Below are positions 20,201 to 29,627 of a stretch of 64,000 nt of DNA, one piece after another. The translations under genes and the position numbers were made by a program. How positions within the stretch are numbered: position 1 is the stretch's first letter; the number at the start of each line of letters is the position of its first letter. The DNA is from Parasediminibacterium sp051861445 (lineage in GTDB: Bacteria > Bacteroidota > Bacteroidia > Chitinophagales > Chitinophagaceae), in contig JBHYCS010000004.1 of NCBI GenBank assembly GCA_051861445.1, forward strand, positions 1-64,000. Reading direction: 5' to 3'. The notes under the pieces were generated by a model. The model did no database searches, was not told the origin of the DNA, and saw only the letters and a list, made by a program, of their open reading frames with translations.

Positions 20201-23200
20201 TTGTAACGGGTTCTGCATATCCACAAACGTATGTTTATCAGCAAATTGTAAAGGCCTATGTAAACGATGCTTATGTATTTGAAAAGCCTATACATTTTAT
20301 ACGAAAAGCAGGTTTTGACACCATTAATTACGTTGCAAAAGAAAAAGATAGAGGAGGGGTTGCTATTACTGAAATATTTGTAAAAAATAATCGAGTTTAT
20401 ACGGCTATTTACAACATACAAGTGCCATTTACAAATAAAGAATTACAAGTTAATTATGCTTCTTTTAGAAATAAAACAGAGCCCAATAGCAAGGAAACTT
20501 GGACTGTTACAGTGAAGGGTTCGAAAGGTGAAGCAGTAGCAGCAGAATTGTTAACAAGTATGTATGATGCTTCTCTTGATCAGTTTGTAGGTCATGATTT
20601 TGATTTACCGAATTTATGGAATGAAAATAAATTTTATAATAATTGGAATGGCGATAATGGATTTAATGCCACAGAATCAAATCAAAATTATTTGCCATCA
20701 TTATCTAGTGAAATGATAATTGTGTACCCACAATTACATTTTGATTTCGATTATTTTTTTGAGCAATCAAGAAATTATTTTTTATCTAAAAAATCGACTA
20801 GGGAACAATATTATAAAATGTATAATGGAAATCTTAATGAAGTAACGACACTAGGTTATAGATCAGACAAATATCTTGCTAAACGACAGGATATGGTTGC
20901 TTCTGTTGCTACTAGTCCAGTTATTATTAGAGGTGCTAGTACAGTATCTGCTGACAATAAACCGCTTTATATTATTGATGGAATAGAAGTTAGTAATAAT
21001 ACAGGTGAAACCATTGACCCAAAAGATATTCAAAGTATGGACATTTTGAAAGATGCTGCTGCATTAGCAAAATATGGAGATAAAGGTAGTAATGGAGTTA
21101 TTATTATAACTACTAAAAATGGAATTAAAAATAAGGAAGTTGAAGACTTAAAAGTTCGTAGCAACTTTAATGAAACAGCCTTTTTCTTCCCCCAATTATT
21201 AGCAGATTCTACTGGCAATTTTACATTTAGTTTTACGATGCCAGAATCGTTAACTCAATGGAAATGGTTAAGCTTAGCACATACTAAAGATGCCTCTTTT
21301 GGAAAAGCTTCTACCATTATTACAACACAAAAGAAAATGATGGTTCAGGCAAATGCACCACGTTTTTTTAGAGAAGGCGATCAAGTAATTTTTGTTGCAA
21401 CAATTGGCAATTTAATTACAGAAGAGTTAACTGGAGAAGTTGTATTAGAACTAATAGATGCAACTACGAATACATCTGTTGATGGATGGTTTCAAAATGT
21501 TTTTCCTGTTCAATATTTTACGGTAGCTGCTCAACAAAGTACAATAGTGCAGTTTCCAATTACCATTCCTTTTAATTACAATAAACCTTTACTGTGGCGT
21601 TTGGTTGCAAAAGCAAAAAACGCACAATCTAATGCTGAAAAAGCGTATAGCCTTAGTGATGGTGAAGAAAGAATTATACCAGTAGTTACCAATAGGGTTT
21701 TAGTAACAGAAACATTGCCATTACAAATGCAATCAAACACAAAACAAAATTTTGAATTTAAAGCATTTAAAGCGTCTGAAAGTGAAAGTTTAACGAATGA
21801 ATCTTTAACGGTTGAATATACGGCTAATCCAATATGGAATGTTGTAAAAGCATTGCCATATTTAAAAGAATATCCTTATGATTGTGCTGAACAAACGTTT
21901 AATAAATTCTATGCAAATGCTTTGGCTACTTATCTTGTAAAAAAGCATTCTGCTATACAAAAAGTGGTAGAGCAATGGGCAAAAAATCCACAACAAAATA
22001 CTTCTAACTTACTTAAAAATGAATCTCTAAAGCAGATTCTTTTACAAGAAACACCATGGGTTTTAGACGCAGAAAATGAGGCAGCTCAACAAAAAAATAT
22101 TGCTTTGTTATTTGATGCCACACAAATAGAAAATATTAGAAAAAGTAGTATTGAGAAATTACAACAAATACAATTATCCAATGGTGGGTTGAGTTGGTTT
22201 AAGGGTGGTTATGAAGATGAATATATTACTCGTTATGTGTTAATAGGAATTGGTAAACTGAAGAAAATAAATGCTTTATCAAGCAACGATTTAAATGTGT
22301 TAAGTGTATTTATTTACAATGCATTACGTTTTATAGATCAGCAACAAATAAAGCGTTTCCAGCAAGTAAAGCTTTTGTCACAAAACAAAAATTATCTAGC
22401 AGAATCAGATATTCAATATTTGTATTTACGAAGTTTTTATAGTGATTACTCTTTACCCAATAAAGATGCCTATAACTTTTTTTATCGCCAAGCTAAGCAG
22501 TATTGGCAACAGCAAAATATATATCATAAAGCTTTGTTGGCATTGGTTTTTGCTAGAAGTAGCGACCAATTTTTAGCTAGTAAACAAGTATTGCCTGCTT
22601 TGTTAGAAAATGCAGTTGAAGACAAACAAAAATCTACTCTGTATTGGAAACAACCATATACACACTTTTGGTTTGAAACACCTGTGGAGCATCAAAGTCA
22701 GTTGATATTAACTTTATCAGAACTAAAGCCTCTAGTGGCAAATTCATCTATAAATCGTCAATTACAATTTGCTAAAAATTGGTTGATACTAAACAAGCAA
22801 TCTAATAATTGGAAAACTACGGTAGCAACCGCTGATGCATGTTTTGCATTACTTTCTACCACAGAAAATTTGGCAGAGCAGCAGCAAGTTGAAATTAAGT
22901 TGGGAAAAAATTGGATTACCGATGAGGCACCAAAACAAACGGAACAAACATCAACATCTTATTTTCAAAAAAGAATAGAGGCAAGATTTATTACACCTGA
23001 AATGGCAAATATTTCTATCATTAGCAAAGGAAAAGCTGCTACTAATAATCAGGTGAATTACGGAGCTGTTTATTGGAAATATTTTGAAGATATAGATAAA
23101 GTGAAATCTGCTAAATCTCCCTTGTCTATTACAAAAAAACTATTTATTGAAAAGCAAACGAATAATGGAAAATTACTTGAGTCAATTGCAGATAATAGTG

Positions 23201-23547
23201 AATTACAAGTTGGTGATATAGTAGTTATTCGATTAGAGATTTCTACAGACAGAGCAATGGAATATTTACATTTAAAAGATGTAAGAGCTTCTAATATGGA
23301 GCCAATAAATGTATTAAGTGGCTATAAATACCAAGATGGATTAGGATATTATGAAGCCACAAAAGATGCAAGTAGTAATTTCTTTATTAGTCGTATGCAA
23401 AAGGGTTCTTACGTATTTGATTATCCGGTTTACATTACCCATAGCGGTACTTTTAGTGTTGGTATAGCTACTATTCAATGTATGTATGCACCTGAATTCA
23501 GTAGTCATTCAACAGGTTTTAAAATTACAAGTATCGATAAACGCTAA
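17248..23547 (+). CDS. Giant alpha-2-macroglobulin-family protein with internal TonB-plug-like segment
   Basis: This exported protein of about 2,099 residues resembles bacterial alpha-2-macroglobulins, which trap proteases in the periplasm. The signal peptide runs to SNAQ near residue 21. A carboxypeptidase-regulatory-like segment (TGKPIANATVLI) comes before the MG2 signature YRPGQ near 601. Around 1226-1290 there is a segment that looks like a TonB-receptor plug (PLYIIDGIEV, MDILKDAAALAKYGDKGSNG, VIIITTKNG). The A2M domain follows (FPQLLADSTGNFTFSFTMPES), then YPYDCAEQ with Cys1546 and Gln1549 as a likely thioester pair. The frame opens with TTG at 17236; ATG 17248 starts the signal peptide. 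No penicillin-binding-protein partner lies next to it. Confidence 0.85.
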   Translation: MFQKIVVLFICFVFFHLSNAQKSITTYAKEWQQIDSLILLKNLPKTALQQIKKVYANAKQKQQFDEQIKCLVYQFGLEKNVSENTISQQIQQLEKELSNTTNSVFKSVLHAFVADMYQQYFEENRWRIYDRNNTTKWEKENIATWSSIHFNNVITQHYLKALQASKALQDYDIQAFQAIVERGNVANARPTLFDLIAHLALNYFKSDERFVNRSNTKFSNLKPTSLGTIDSYLSLTFNTIDSVNHQELVLHLFQQLMRLHQQQPDALLPINLERIEWVYSVADFTEKDDLYQLALKEIIQRFPTHDITAQYQYKWASFFVQQANKYSPFGDTTYRFEKVKAMNIIRSALPVYAKTSIGYSQLVQLKNEIEEKHIRLQVENVNPIMQPSRALVQFKNIDTLHYRIIDINYNDTIQYLKWQPSFWSYANKLFALQTDKQYLPTTNDYQEHGVEIKLNALPNGKYAILTSSSASFNDTSDKMSITFFHVSNIAYIKSNAKDYYVVHRLTGKPIANATVLIMKNDYDYEKRKNYTTRLATKTTDALGHFTVDGLNNSSFSFIIETKGDRLYLNEQAYFYNDESIQRIKTATTKKQTFFFTDRAIYRPGQLLFFKGITISKNEANHAAAVYVAKDSITIFLKDVNGKKIDSLRLLQNSFGSFSGNFLLPNNVLTGVFSLSMQQTSMGSKSFRVEEYKRPTFLVELNKPFSSYRLNDTVTISGTVQSFAGNTINNATGNFSVVRNTRFTYDWFGKYSPKRNVDVAQGNITTDANGKFTISFVATADKTVAKTDLPTFNFTITATITTKVGETRTSNTNIEVAYHSLQLTTSVSEQMQSDSFKNIQIFAKNLAGIDEATNVRIQLYQLQQPQRLIRERLWQQPDVHIFSRQEYEGLFPEDDYADDKKVQNWVKKNNIFDTVLRTNLSNQFPIYKPLEAGFYTLQLSATDKFGMQIQTKKIVQVINHTIFPRYALHYQKDIKNTVEPLEKAVFVTGSAYPQTYVYQQIVKAYVNDAYVFEKPIHFIRKAGFDTINYVAKEKDRGGVAITEIFVKNNRVYTAIYNIQVPFTNKELQVNYASFRNKTEPNSKETWTVTVKGSKGEAVAAELLTSMYDASLDQFVGHDFDLPNLWNENKFYNNWNGDNGFNATESNQNYLPSLSSEMIIVYPQLHFDFDYFFEQSRNYFLSKKSTREQYYKMYNGNLNEVTTLGYRSDKYLAKRQDMVASVATSPVIIRGASTVSADNKPLYIIDGIEVSNNTGETIDPKDIQSMDILKDAAALAKYGDKGSNGVIIITTKNGIKNKEVEDLKVRSNFNETAFFFPQLLADSTGNFTFSFTMPESLTQWKWLSLAHTKDASFGKASTIITTQKKMMVQANAPRFFREGDQVIFVATIGNLITEELTGEVVLELIDATTNTSVDGWFQNVFPVQYFTVAAQQSTIVQFPITIPFNYNKPLLWRLVAKAKNAQSNAEKAYSLSDGEERIIPVVTNRVLVTETLPLQMQSNTKQNFEFKAFKASESESLTNESLTVEYTANPIWNVVKALPYLKEYPYDCAEQTFNKFYANALATYLVKKHSAIQKVVEQWAKNPQQNTSNLLKNESLKQILLQETPWVLDAENEAAQQKNIALLFDATQIENIRKSSIEKLQQIQLSNGGLSWFKGGYEDEYITRYVLIGIGKLKKINALSSNDLNVLSVFIYNALRFIDQQQIKRFQQVKLLSQNKNYLAESDIQYLYLRSFYSDYSLPNKDAYNFFYRQAKQYWQQQNIYHKALLALVFARSSDQFLASKQVLPALLENAVEDKQKSTLYWKQPYTHFWFETPVEHQSQLILTLSELKPLVANSSINRQLQFAKNWLILNKQSNNWKTTVATADACFALLSTTENLAEQQQVEIKLGKNWITDEAPKQTEQTSTSYFQKRIEARFITPEMANISIISKGKAATNNQVNYGAVYWKYFEDIDKVKSAKSPLSITKKLFIEKQTNNGKLLESIADNSELQVGDIVVIRLEISTDRAMEYLHLKDVRASNMEPINVLSGYKYQDGLGYYEATKDASSNFFISRMQKGSYVFDYPVYITHSGTFSVGIATIQCMYAPEFSSHSTGFKITSIDKR

Positions 23548-23623
23548 TTGTTTTTTGGTATATAAAATTGGGTTGATAGTATAAATTTTTTACCATTTTT
23601 CAAGGATTTAAAAATAGGCTATA

Positions 23624-24700
23624 ATGAATAGTTCGGTTAAGCAAAAAAGATTCGATTATATAATTGTTGGTCAAGGTATTTGTGGTACTTTTTTGTCGTA
23701 CTATTTATTGCAAAAAGGAAAATCTGTTTTAGTAATAGATGCTCCAAAACCAAATACTGCATCTAAAGTTGCAAGTGGTGTCATTAATCCTGTAACAGGT
23801 AGAAGAATTGTACGAACTTGGATGATTGAAACTCTGATGCCTTTTGCTGTTGAAGCTTATCAAGCAATTGGTAGACAATTATCTATTGATATTATTCAGC
23901 AAAAAAATATCATTGATTTTCATACAACTCCACAAATGCAATTGGCGTTTGATGAACGGTTATTGCAAGAAAATGAGTACTTGCATACTTATTCTAATGA
24001 ACAAAATTTGAGGCCATATTTCAACTACAATTTTGGAATAGGAATGATTCAGCCTTGCTATCTAATCAGTTTGGCTCAGCTGCTTCTATCATGGCAACAA
24101 TATTTACAGAAACAATATATCTTATTAGAGGAAGAACTGCAGTTTAGCAATTTAAGCGTATCAGAAAATGAAGTGCTGTATAAAGATTTTATTGCCGATT
24201 CAATCTTATTTACTGATGGTTGTAATGGAACCAAAAATCCTTATTTCCACATGTTGCCTTTTGCAAAAAATAAGGGAGAAGCCATAATAGTTTCTATACC
24301 AGATTTACCTAAAAATTACATGTATAAACAAGGGCTTAGTCTTGTACATTGGAAAGATGATTTATGGTGGATTGGATCTACTTATGAATGGAATTATACT
24401 GACATTTTACCAACTGTTGCATTTAGAAAAAACGTAGAAGATGTATTAAAATTTTGGTTGAAAATACCTTACGAAATTGTAGATCATATTGCTTCTGAAA
24501 GACCTGCAAATGTAGAACGTAGGCCATTTGTTGGAATACATCCTATTTATAAAAATGTTGGTATTTTAAATGGTATGGGTACAAAAGGTTGTTCATTGGC
24601 TCCATATTTTGCAAATGAACTTGCAGAACATTTGATTCATAAAAAAGAGATTCATTCTTTAGCTGATATACAACGGTTTTCAAAAATTTTAAGTCGATAA
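23624..24700 (+). CDS. FAD-dependent oxidoreductase, DAO (glycine oxidase/DadA) fold
   Basis: This is a flavoprotein of the D-amino-acid-oxidase fold. The N-terminal dinucleotide motif is DYIIVGQGICGTFLSYYLL with an acidic residue at the end of the second strand (VLVID). ASGVINPVTGRRIVRTW resembles the FAD-contact region of these enzymes, and GMGTKGCSLAPYFANEL near the C-terminus resembles the last FAD-binding motif. Length is 358. The substrate cannot be predicted. It lies 76 bases after the macroglobulin gene on the same strand. Confidence 0.8.
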   Translation: MNSSVKQKRFDYIIVGQGICGTFLSYYLLQKGKSVLVIDAPKPNTASKVASGVINPVTGRRIVRTWMIETLMPFAVEAYQAIGRQLSIDIIQQKNIIDFHTTPQMQLAFDERLLQENEYLHTYSNEQNLRPYFNYNFGIGMIQPCYLISLAQLLLSWQQYLQKQYILLEEELQFSNLSVSENEVLYKDFIADSILFTDGCNGTKNPYFHMLPFAKNKGEAIIVSIPDLPKNYMYKQGLSLVHWKDDLWWIGSTYEWNYTDILPTVAFRKNVEDVLKFWLKIPYEIVDHIASERPANVERRPFVGIHPIYKNVGILNGMGTKGCSLAPYFANELAEHLIHKKEIHSLADIQRFSKILSR

Positions 24701-24751
24701 TTTTAGCTTTTATTATCTTCCGTTTTTGCAACTAAAAACTAACTGTTCAGC

Positions 24752-25153
24752 ATGAGTAACTCTTCTCCTCAGGAGTCTAATTATCTTATTCCGCTTCGTT
24801 ACCGTAAAATGGAAAATTTACACATTGTGTTTTGGTTATTTAAAGATGTGGCTTGGTGTATGTTTTGGAAACCTTTAGGCATTTTAATGATTATTCCTAC
24901 ACTTATTATTTCTATTGTAATTGCTTGGAGAACAAGAATGTATGTGTCTGAATTATGTCATAATCTAGCTATTAGCGTTTGGATTTCTGCCAACTCTTAT
25001 TGGATGGTGAGTGAATTTTTACATTTTGATGCAAAGCCATTATTTGGTGTTTACACGTATAAGCATTTAGCCATTATTCCTTTTGTAATGGGAATTTTAA
25101 TTTTAGGATACTATTATTTATACTACAAAATTATTCATGAAAAAAAGGCGTAG
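24752..25153 (+). CDS. Small membrane protein of unknown function
   Basis: I do not recognise this family. The 133-residue protein has a hydrophilic N-terminus (NSSPQESNYLIPLRYRKM), then about four hydrophobic stretches (around 36-58, 67-85, 103-124, less certain at 25-35), and ends in charged IIHEKKA. The start lies about 50 bases after the oxidoreductase. Its stop is three bases from the stop of the convergent gene. Confidence 0.7.
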   Translation: MSNSSPQESNYLIPLRYRKMENLHIVFWLFKDVAWCMFWKPLGILMIIPTLIISIVIAWRTRMYVSELCHNLAISVWISANSYWMVSEFLHFDAKPLFGVYTYKHLAIIPFVMGILILGYYYLYYKIIHEKKA

Positions 25154-25156
25154 TTA

Positions 25157-26236
25157 CTAGGCTTTTTCGTTGCTCCATTTAAAATTATCTTCCTTTATTT
25201 TCCAGATAAATCCGTCAATTAGGTAGTGGGTAATTTGAGGTAATGCTAGCAGTGGAACAATGATGTTTAAAACACTTTTATCTATATTAACTGGTTTAAA
25301 ATAGGTAAAAATTGTTTGTCCTTCTTTCCATACAAATACGTTCCATAAGGCTTCTTCAAAGTAGGCTAGTATAAAAATGATTGCTAAAAAAAGCGTCCAT
25401 CCGTATTTGCTAAATATGATTTGTAAGAATGTTTTTTCTTGTTGTTGGTTTATTCTTTTTCTGCCATCTATCCAAATTAAAGCCATATAAGGTATGCCAT
25501 GACTTACCACATTTAAAAGCGTAAAAGTCATATCTCCATTAAAATATACAATTCCAAAATACCAAGAACAAATAGTGCCAATTAAAATGGTAATTCTTGG
25601 AATATTGAATGTTTTAATTGTGGCAAACAATACAATTTCTTTTATACAATAAACTGTAATTACAACTGCATATACGATGTTTGAAATTTGTAAAAGAACA
25701 GTAGATTGAAAAAAAATAAAATCATTTTTTACAAACCAACTGAAATTTCTTGGACTATTTAAATGCCAATATATGATGGGAAAAATAGTAGCTACATAGA
25801 TTGTAATAGTATCAATTCGTTTAAACCATATGTTTATAATTTCTTTTCTGCTGTAAATTCTCATAAATCCATATTGCTGTCTAATAAAATGAAATACAGC
25901 AACGTAAGCCAACAAACGCCAAAATAGCATACTACTTAATGAGTAAATTATAACAGCAATAACCATTGAAAATACAGGAATGCCAAGTAATAAATTTTTT
26001 TGTTGTTTATAAACTTCTGCATTAAAATATGTACGATACAAAGTACTATATACATGTGCAACATCTATTAATAATACCCAAATTACCCACCAAGTTTCTG
26101 ATAATTCTCCATTGTTTTGAAACAATTGAGGGCATAGTGCAATAAATGATAAACAAGCAAATGGTGGTAACAATATAAACAGTGTGTCTATTATTGGCTT
26201 ACCAATCCAAGGCTGTTGTTGATTAAATATTGGCAT
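25157..26236 (-). CDS. Polytopic membrane protein, last gene of the polyamine-type operon
   Basis: I do not recognise a named family. The 359-residue protein has eight or nine hydrophobic segments and conserved-looking polar residues within them: DVAHVYSTLYRTYF near residue 58 and FHFIRQQYGFMRIYSRKE near 115-132. A further His-rich stretch (VVSHGIPYMALIWID) lies near 238. Intramembrane histidines and arginines suggest an enzyme or metal protein, but this is inference. Its start is one base from the stop of the amine oxidase, so the two are translationally linked. Confidence 0.7.
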   Translation of the reverse strand: MPIFNQQQPWIGKPIIDTLFILLPPFACLSFIALCPQLFQNNGELSETWWVIWVLLIDVAHVYSTLYRTYFNAEVYKQQKNLLLGIPVFSMVIAVIIYSLSSMLFWRLLAYVAVFHFIRQQYGFMRIYSRKEIINIWFKRIDTITIYVATIFPIIYWHLNSPRNFSWFVKNDFIFFQSTVLLQISNIVYAVVITVYCIKEIVLFATIKTFNIPRITILIGTICSWYFGIVYFNGDMTFTLLNVVSHGIPYMALIWIDGRKRINQQQEKTFLQIIFSKYGWTLFLAIIFILAYFEEALWNVFVWKEGQTIFTYFKPVNIDKSVLNIIVPLLALPQITHYLIDGFIWKIKEDNFKWSNEKA

Positions 26237-26237
26237 G

Positions 26238-27845
26238 TTATAATTGTTGAATTACTTTTTTTGCAGCTTCAATTCCTTGATAAAAGGCTTCTTCAAAAAT
26301 ACTGATTCCAGCAAGGTCGGTATGTGCAAAATGAATTTTATTATCGATAGATTTTTGTAGTTGTGCTCTAATATTGCTGTGAATTAAATTGGGTAAAGGT
26401 TGAGCCATTGCATGACCCCAAAGCATTATATCTATTTGTTGTATTGCCTGTTCTATATTAGGGTGTATTATTTTTAATTCGTTTAAAATTGTGGCTACCC
26501 ATTCTGTATGTGTTTTATTGTAAGCTTTCTTTCTTTCAATTGACGGAGACTCGGTAGTTAAAGGAAGATAATAGGTTAAATTATTTTTTCCATTTGGTAA
26601 TCCTAAAAGCTGATGGTTTGCTTTAATATAGCCAAGTGATTGACTATTGAAAATAACGTTATCCCAACTTTGAGGTGCACCACTTCTTTCTGTTAATGTT
26701 TGTGTATGAATATTGGCGACGATCCAAGGTGAATAGTGCAATTTTGTATCAACTAATTTCTTACGCTCTTCGTTGTTTAGCAACAGTTTATTATTTACAA
26801 ATTGTGGTGTTGCTAAAATTAATTGCTTTGCAATAATGGCTTCAACTTGTTTTGTGGTGGTATTATAGTAAGTGATTACAACAGAATCGTTTGCATGATG
26901 AACATTTGTAACCAATGCATTGGTTTGTATATTTTGCTTACATGTTTTTTGTAGTTCTTTAGCCAACCATGCATTGCCAGATGGCCATGTAATTACATCA
27001 TGTGGTTCTGCATTTGCTGCAACACCTTTTCTTGCTGCAAAATAATGAATGCCCACCCATGCACTTATCACATCGTAATTGGTGCCAAAATCGTCTCTAG
27101 TACAATAGTTTACATATTCATGCAAATATTCGCTAGTAAATCTATTTTCAAGCAACCACTCTTTCATGGTCATATTATCTAAAACGGTAAATTCTGCATC
27201 TTTACTACTATTGTTAATGGGTATGTCAAAAGCATCTTTTCCGTCTTTTCCCTTTCTGCTTTTAAGGGTATGCATCAACTGTAAAAATCTTTGTATTTGC
27301 TCTTTATCTTCTTGCTTTAATCCACTATTAGGTATTAGTCCATCTTGCCAATTACCATTGATATACAATCTTTCTTGAGGATCATGACATAAATAATACT
27401 CGTTGATAATGGGTAGTTGTTGATTGTTATAACCTGTAATTACATTACATTCTTCCAAAAAAGCATTGTATTCTTTTAGATTGTTATTTGGAATGGTAAT
27501 ATAGTGAGCACCCCAAGAAAAAGAAGAGGTTTCGTTTCTTCCACTTGCTGCATTTCCACCGGTTTCTTTCTCTAAATCAAGTAGTATAAAATCGGTGACG
27601 CCATGTTGTTGCAACCATCTTGCGGCTGATAATCCACTAATACCTCCTCCAACAATTACTACTTTTTTTTCAATGGTTGAAACTGGTTTTTGCTGTTGTA
27701 TATTTCCATCTTTCAATAAATGTCCAACTGTTGAAGAAGCACCAACTATTTTGCCAGAAATGCTTGGTGAGGAATTACAAGCATTTAATAATGGAGTAAT
27801 ACCTGCAATAGAAGCTGATAGCTGAAGAAAACGACGTCTTTGCAT
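26238..27845 (-). CDS. Flavin-containing amine oxidoreductase, exported lipoprotein-like
   Basis: This is an FAD enzyme of the amine-oxidase superfamily. The N-terminus MQRRRFLQLSASIAG carries an RRxFL pattern that suggests Tat export, and LLNAC at about 18-22 is a possible lipobox. The FAD motif is VVIVGGGISGLSAARWLQ, followed by GGNAASGRNETS. The C-terminal FAHTDLAGISIFEEAF is the closing FAD segment. It has 535 residues. Coming right after the spermidine-synthase-like gene (12-base gap), it may oxidise a polyamine or related amine; that substrate is inference from context. Confidence 0.78.
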   Translation of the reverse strand: MQRRRFLQLSASIAGITPLLNACNSSPSISGKIVGASSTVGHLLKDGNIQQQKPVSTIEKKVVIVGGGISGLSAARWLQQHGVTDFILLDLEKETGGNAASGRNETSSFSWGAHYITIPNNNLKEYNAFLEECNVITGYNNQQLPIINEYYLCHDPQERLYINGNWQDGLIPNSGLKQEDKEQIQRFLQLMHTLKSRKGKDGKDAFDIPINNSSKDAEFTVLDNMTMKEWLLENRFTSEYLHEYVNYCTRDDFGTNYDVISAWVGIHYFAARKGVAANAEPHDVITWPSGNAWLAKELQKTCKQNIQTNALVTNVHHANDSVVITYYNTTTKQVEAIIAKQLILATPQFVNNKLLLNNEERKKLVDTKLHYSPWIVANIHTQTLTERSGAPQSWDNVIFNSQSLGYIKANHQLLGLPNGKNNLTYYLPLTTESPSIERKKAYNKTHTEWVATILNELKIIHPNIEQAIQQIDIMLWGHAMAQPLPNLIHSNIRAQLQKSIDNKIHFAHTDLAGISIFEEAFYQGIEAAKKVIQQL

Positions 27846-27857
27846 GTATACAATGAT

Positions 27858-29378
27858 TTACTGTTCTAAATATTTACCCCATTCTTCTTCAAAATAGTTT
27901 ACCAACGCTTGGTTGTTTAGCTTGTTTACCGCTAAAGGTTCATGAGCCTTCATGTCTTCAGGAAATGCAAGCATTTGCTGCATAATATTTGGTGAAAGAT
28001 ATTTTGTTTTTACACTAAAACTATTGGGTATTTTATACGGTTGGCTCGATGCCATTACATAGCCCCATTCTCCAAATGAAGGAACATAGTTGTGATAAGC
28101 AGTAGCAATAAACCCAACTGCTTTTAATGTTTCGCTTACACACCAAAAACTTTTAGGAGCGGCAAAAGGAGAGGTACTTTGTATAACAGCAACACCTGTA
28201 TTGGATAATCGCTTTTTTAGTAGTTGATAAAATGTTGTAGTATATAATTTGCCAACAGAAAAATTAGAAGGGTCAGGAAAATCGATGATTACACAATCAA
28301 AAATCTGGTTATGATCTCTCAACCAAGTAAAAGCATCTGCATTAAAAACAGTTACTTTTTTATTGGTTAATGATTGTTGATTTAATTGAGTTAATACTTC
28401 TTGTTGCGAAAAAAGTTTAGTCATTATTGGATCTAAATCTACCAATACAATTCTTTCAACTGATTTGTATTTCAAAATTTCTCTAACGGCTAATCCATCA
28501 CCTCCACCTAAAACCAATACATTTTTTGGTGCGTTGGCAGCTGTCATTGCTGGATGAACCAATGCTTCATGATAACGATATTCGTCGGCAGAACTAAATT
28601 GTAAATTGTTATTCAAATACAATCGCATTTCTTTCTTATTTCTCGTAATGACCAATCGTTGATAAGGAGAGGAAGTTGCATAAACTATATGATCGTTATA
28701 TGCTAATGTTTCACTAAAACTCATGAGTTTTTCTGAAAAAGCAAATCCGATTACTTCTAATATTAAAACTATGATTCCAGCAAAATAGATAAAGGATGCT
28801 TGGAGTATTTCTGCTTTAAAACGATGTAATAAATACAAGCCTACTAATATATTTAATATACCAAAAAATAATGCTGTTCTAATTAATCCTAACTGTGGAA
28901 CCAACAATAAAGGAAAAATAAGTGAAGCTAAAAGTGCCCCTATATAATCAAATGTAAACACTTTGCTTACCAAATCTTTAAAAGCCACTTTATCTTGTAA
29001 AATACGCATTAATAAAGGTATTTCTACACCAACCAAAATACCTGTCAATAGCACAAAAGCGTATAAAATAATTCTAAAAGAGGCTGCTATTGGAAATACT
29101 AAAAACAATATTCCAGCACTACAACCACCCACTAAGCCCACTAATAATTCTATTTTTATGAACCATGTAATTAAATTGCCATTGATGTATTTAGATAAAT
29201 AAGAGCCAATACCCATGGCAAATAGATACACACCAATAATGGTACTAAATTGTGTAATGCTATCGCCTAAAAGATAGCTAGCCAAAGTGCCTGCTACCAA
29301 TTCATAAATTAGTCCACAAGTGGCAATAATAAATACCGCTACCAATAAAAGTAGCTGTGTGTTTTTTTGTTGTTGCAT
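27858..29378 (-). CDS. speE: Membrane-fused spermidine-synthase-like aminopropyltransferase
   Basis: The first 220 residues hold about seven membrane segments starting IIATCGLIYELVAGTLASYLLGDS, the usual N-terminus of membrane-fused spermidine synthase homologues. The cytoplasmic half has the AdoMet/decarboxy-AdoMet fold with VLVLGGGDGLAVREILK, then VLVDLDP. The active-site loop reads DFPDPSNFS rather than the D-x-x-DP-x-GP of classical SpeE, which is common in the membrane-fused group. The motif NYVPSFGEWGYVMAS follows. Length is 506. The true product is uncertain. It sits between DUF350 and amine oxidase genes. Confidence 0.82.
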   Translation of the reverse strand: MQQQKNTQLLLLVAVFIIATCGLIYELVAGTLASYLLGDSITQFSTIIGVYLFAMGIGSYLSKYINGNLITWFIKIELLVGLVGGCSAGILFLVFPIAASFRIILYAFVLLTGILVGVEIPLLMRILQDKVAFKDLVSKVFTFDYIGALLASLIFPLLLVPQLGLIRTALFFGILNILVGLYLLHRFKAEILQASFIYFAGIIVLILEVIGFAFSEKLMSFSETLAYNDHIVYATSSPYQRLVITRNKKEMRLYLNNNLQFSSADEYRYHEALVHPAMTAANAPKNVLVLGGGDGLAVREILKYKSVERIVLVDLDPIMTKLFSQQEVLTQLNQQSLTNKKVTVFNADAFTWLRDHNQIFDCVIIDFPDPSNFSVGKLYTTTFYQLLKKRLSNTGVAVIQSTSPFAAPKSFWCVSETLKAVGFIATAYHNYVPSFGEWGYVMASSQPYKIPNSFSVKTKYLSPNIMQQMLAFPEDMKAHEPLAVNKLNNQALVNYFEEEWGKYLEQ

Positions 29379-29387
29379 GAAATGTAA

Positions 29388-29594
29388 TTAGCCATGAATT
29401 GCAGACGCAATAATAATAGCAATAGACAGCATAAAAAAGCCTGCTAATACAGCTAATGCTAAATTTTGCTTTTCTAAAATTTCTTGCCTGATGTTGTGTT
29501 TTGGGGTAAGCCATTCTACCAACATAAATACGATAAATAATACGGCAATTCCGATGCCTGAATAAACAAGTGAACTGATAATGTATTGTTGCAT
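29388..29594 (-). CDS. DUF350 (YjfL-like) small inner-membrane protein
   Basis: The 68-residue protein has two membrane segments (about 8-26 and 46-66) joined by a short charged loop, WLTPKHNIRQEILEKQN, with LALAVLAGFF typical of DUF350 proteins. In E. coli the related YjfL is encoded in a cluster with a PspA-like protein, and DUF350 genes often accompany polyamine-type enzymes. Here it lies nine bases before the spermidine-synthase-like gene. Its biochemical role is unknown. Confidence 0.78.
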   Translation of the reverse strand: MQQYIISSLVYSGIGIAVLFIVFMLVEWLTPKHNIRQEILEKQNLALAVLAGFFMLSIAIIIASAIHG

Positions 29595-29627
29595 AAAACT
29601 TGATTTTAGAGCATGTGTTTGTAAAAA

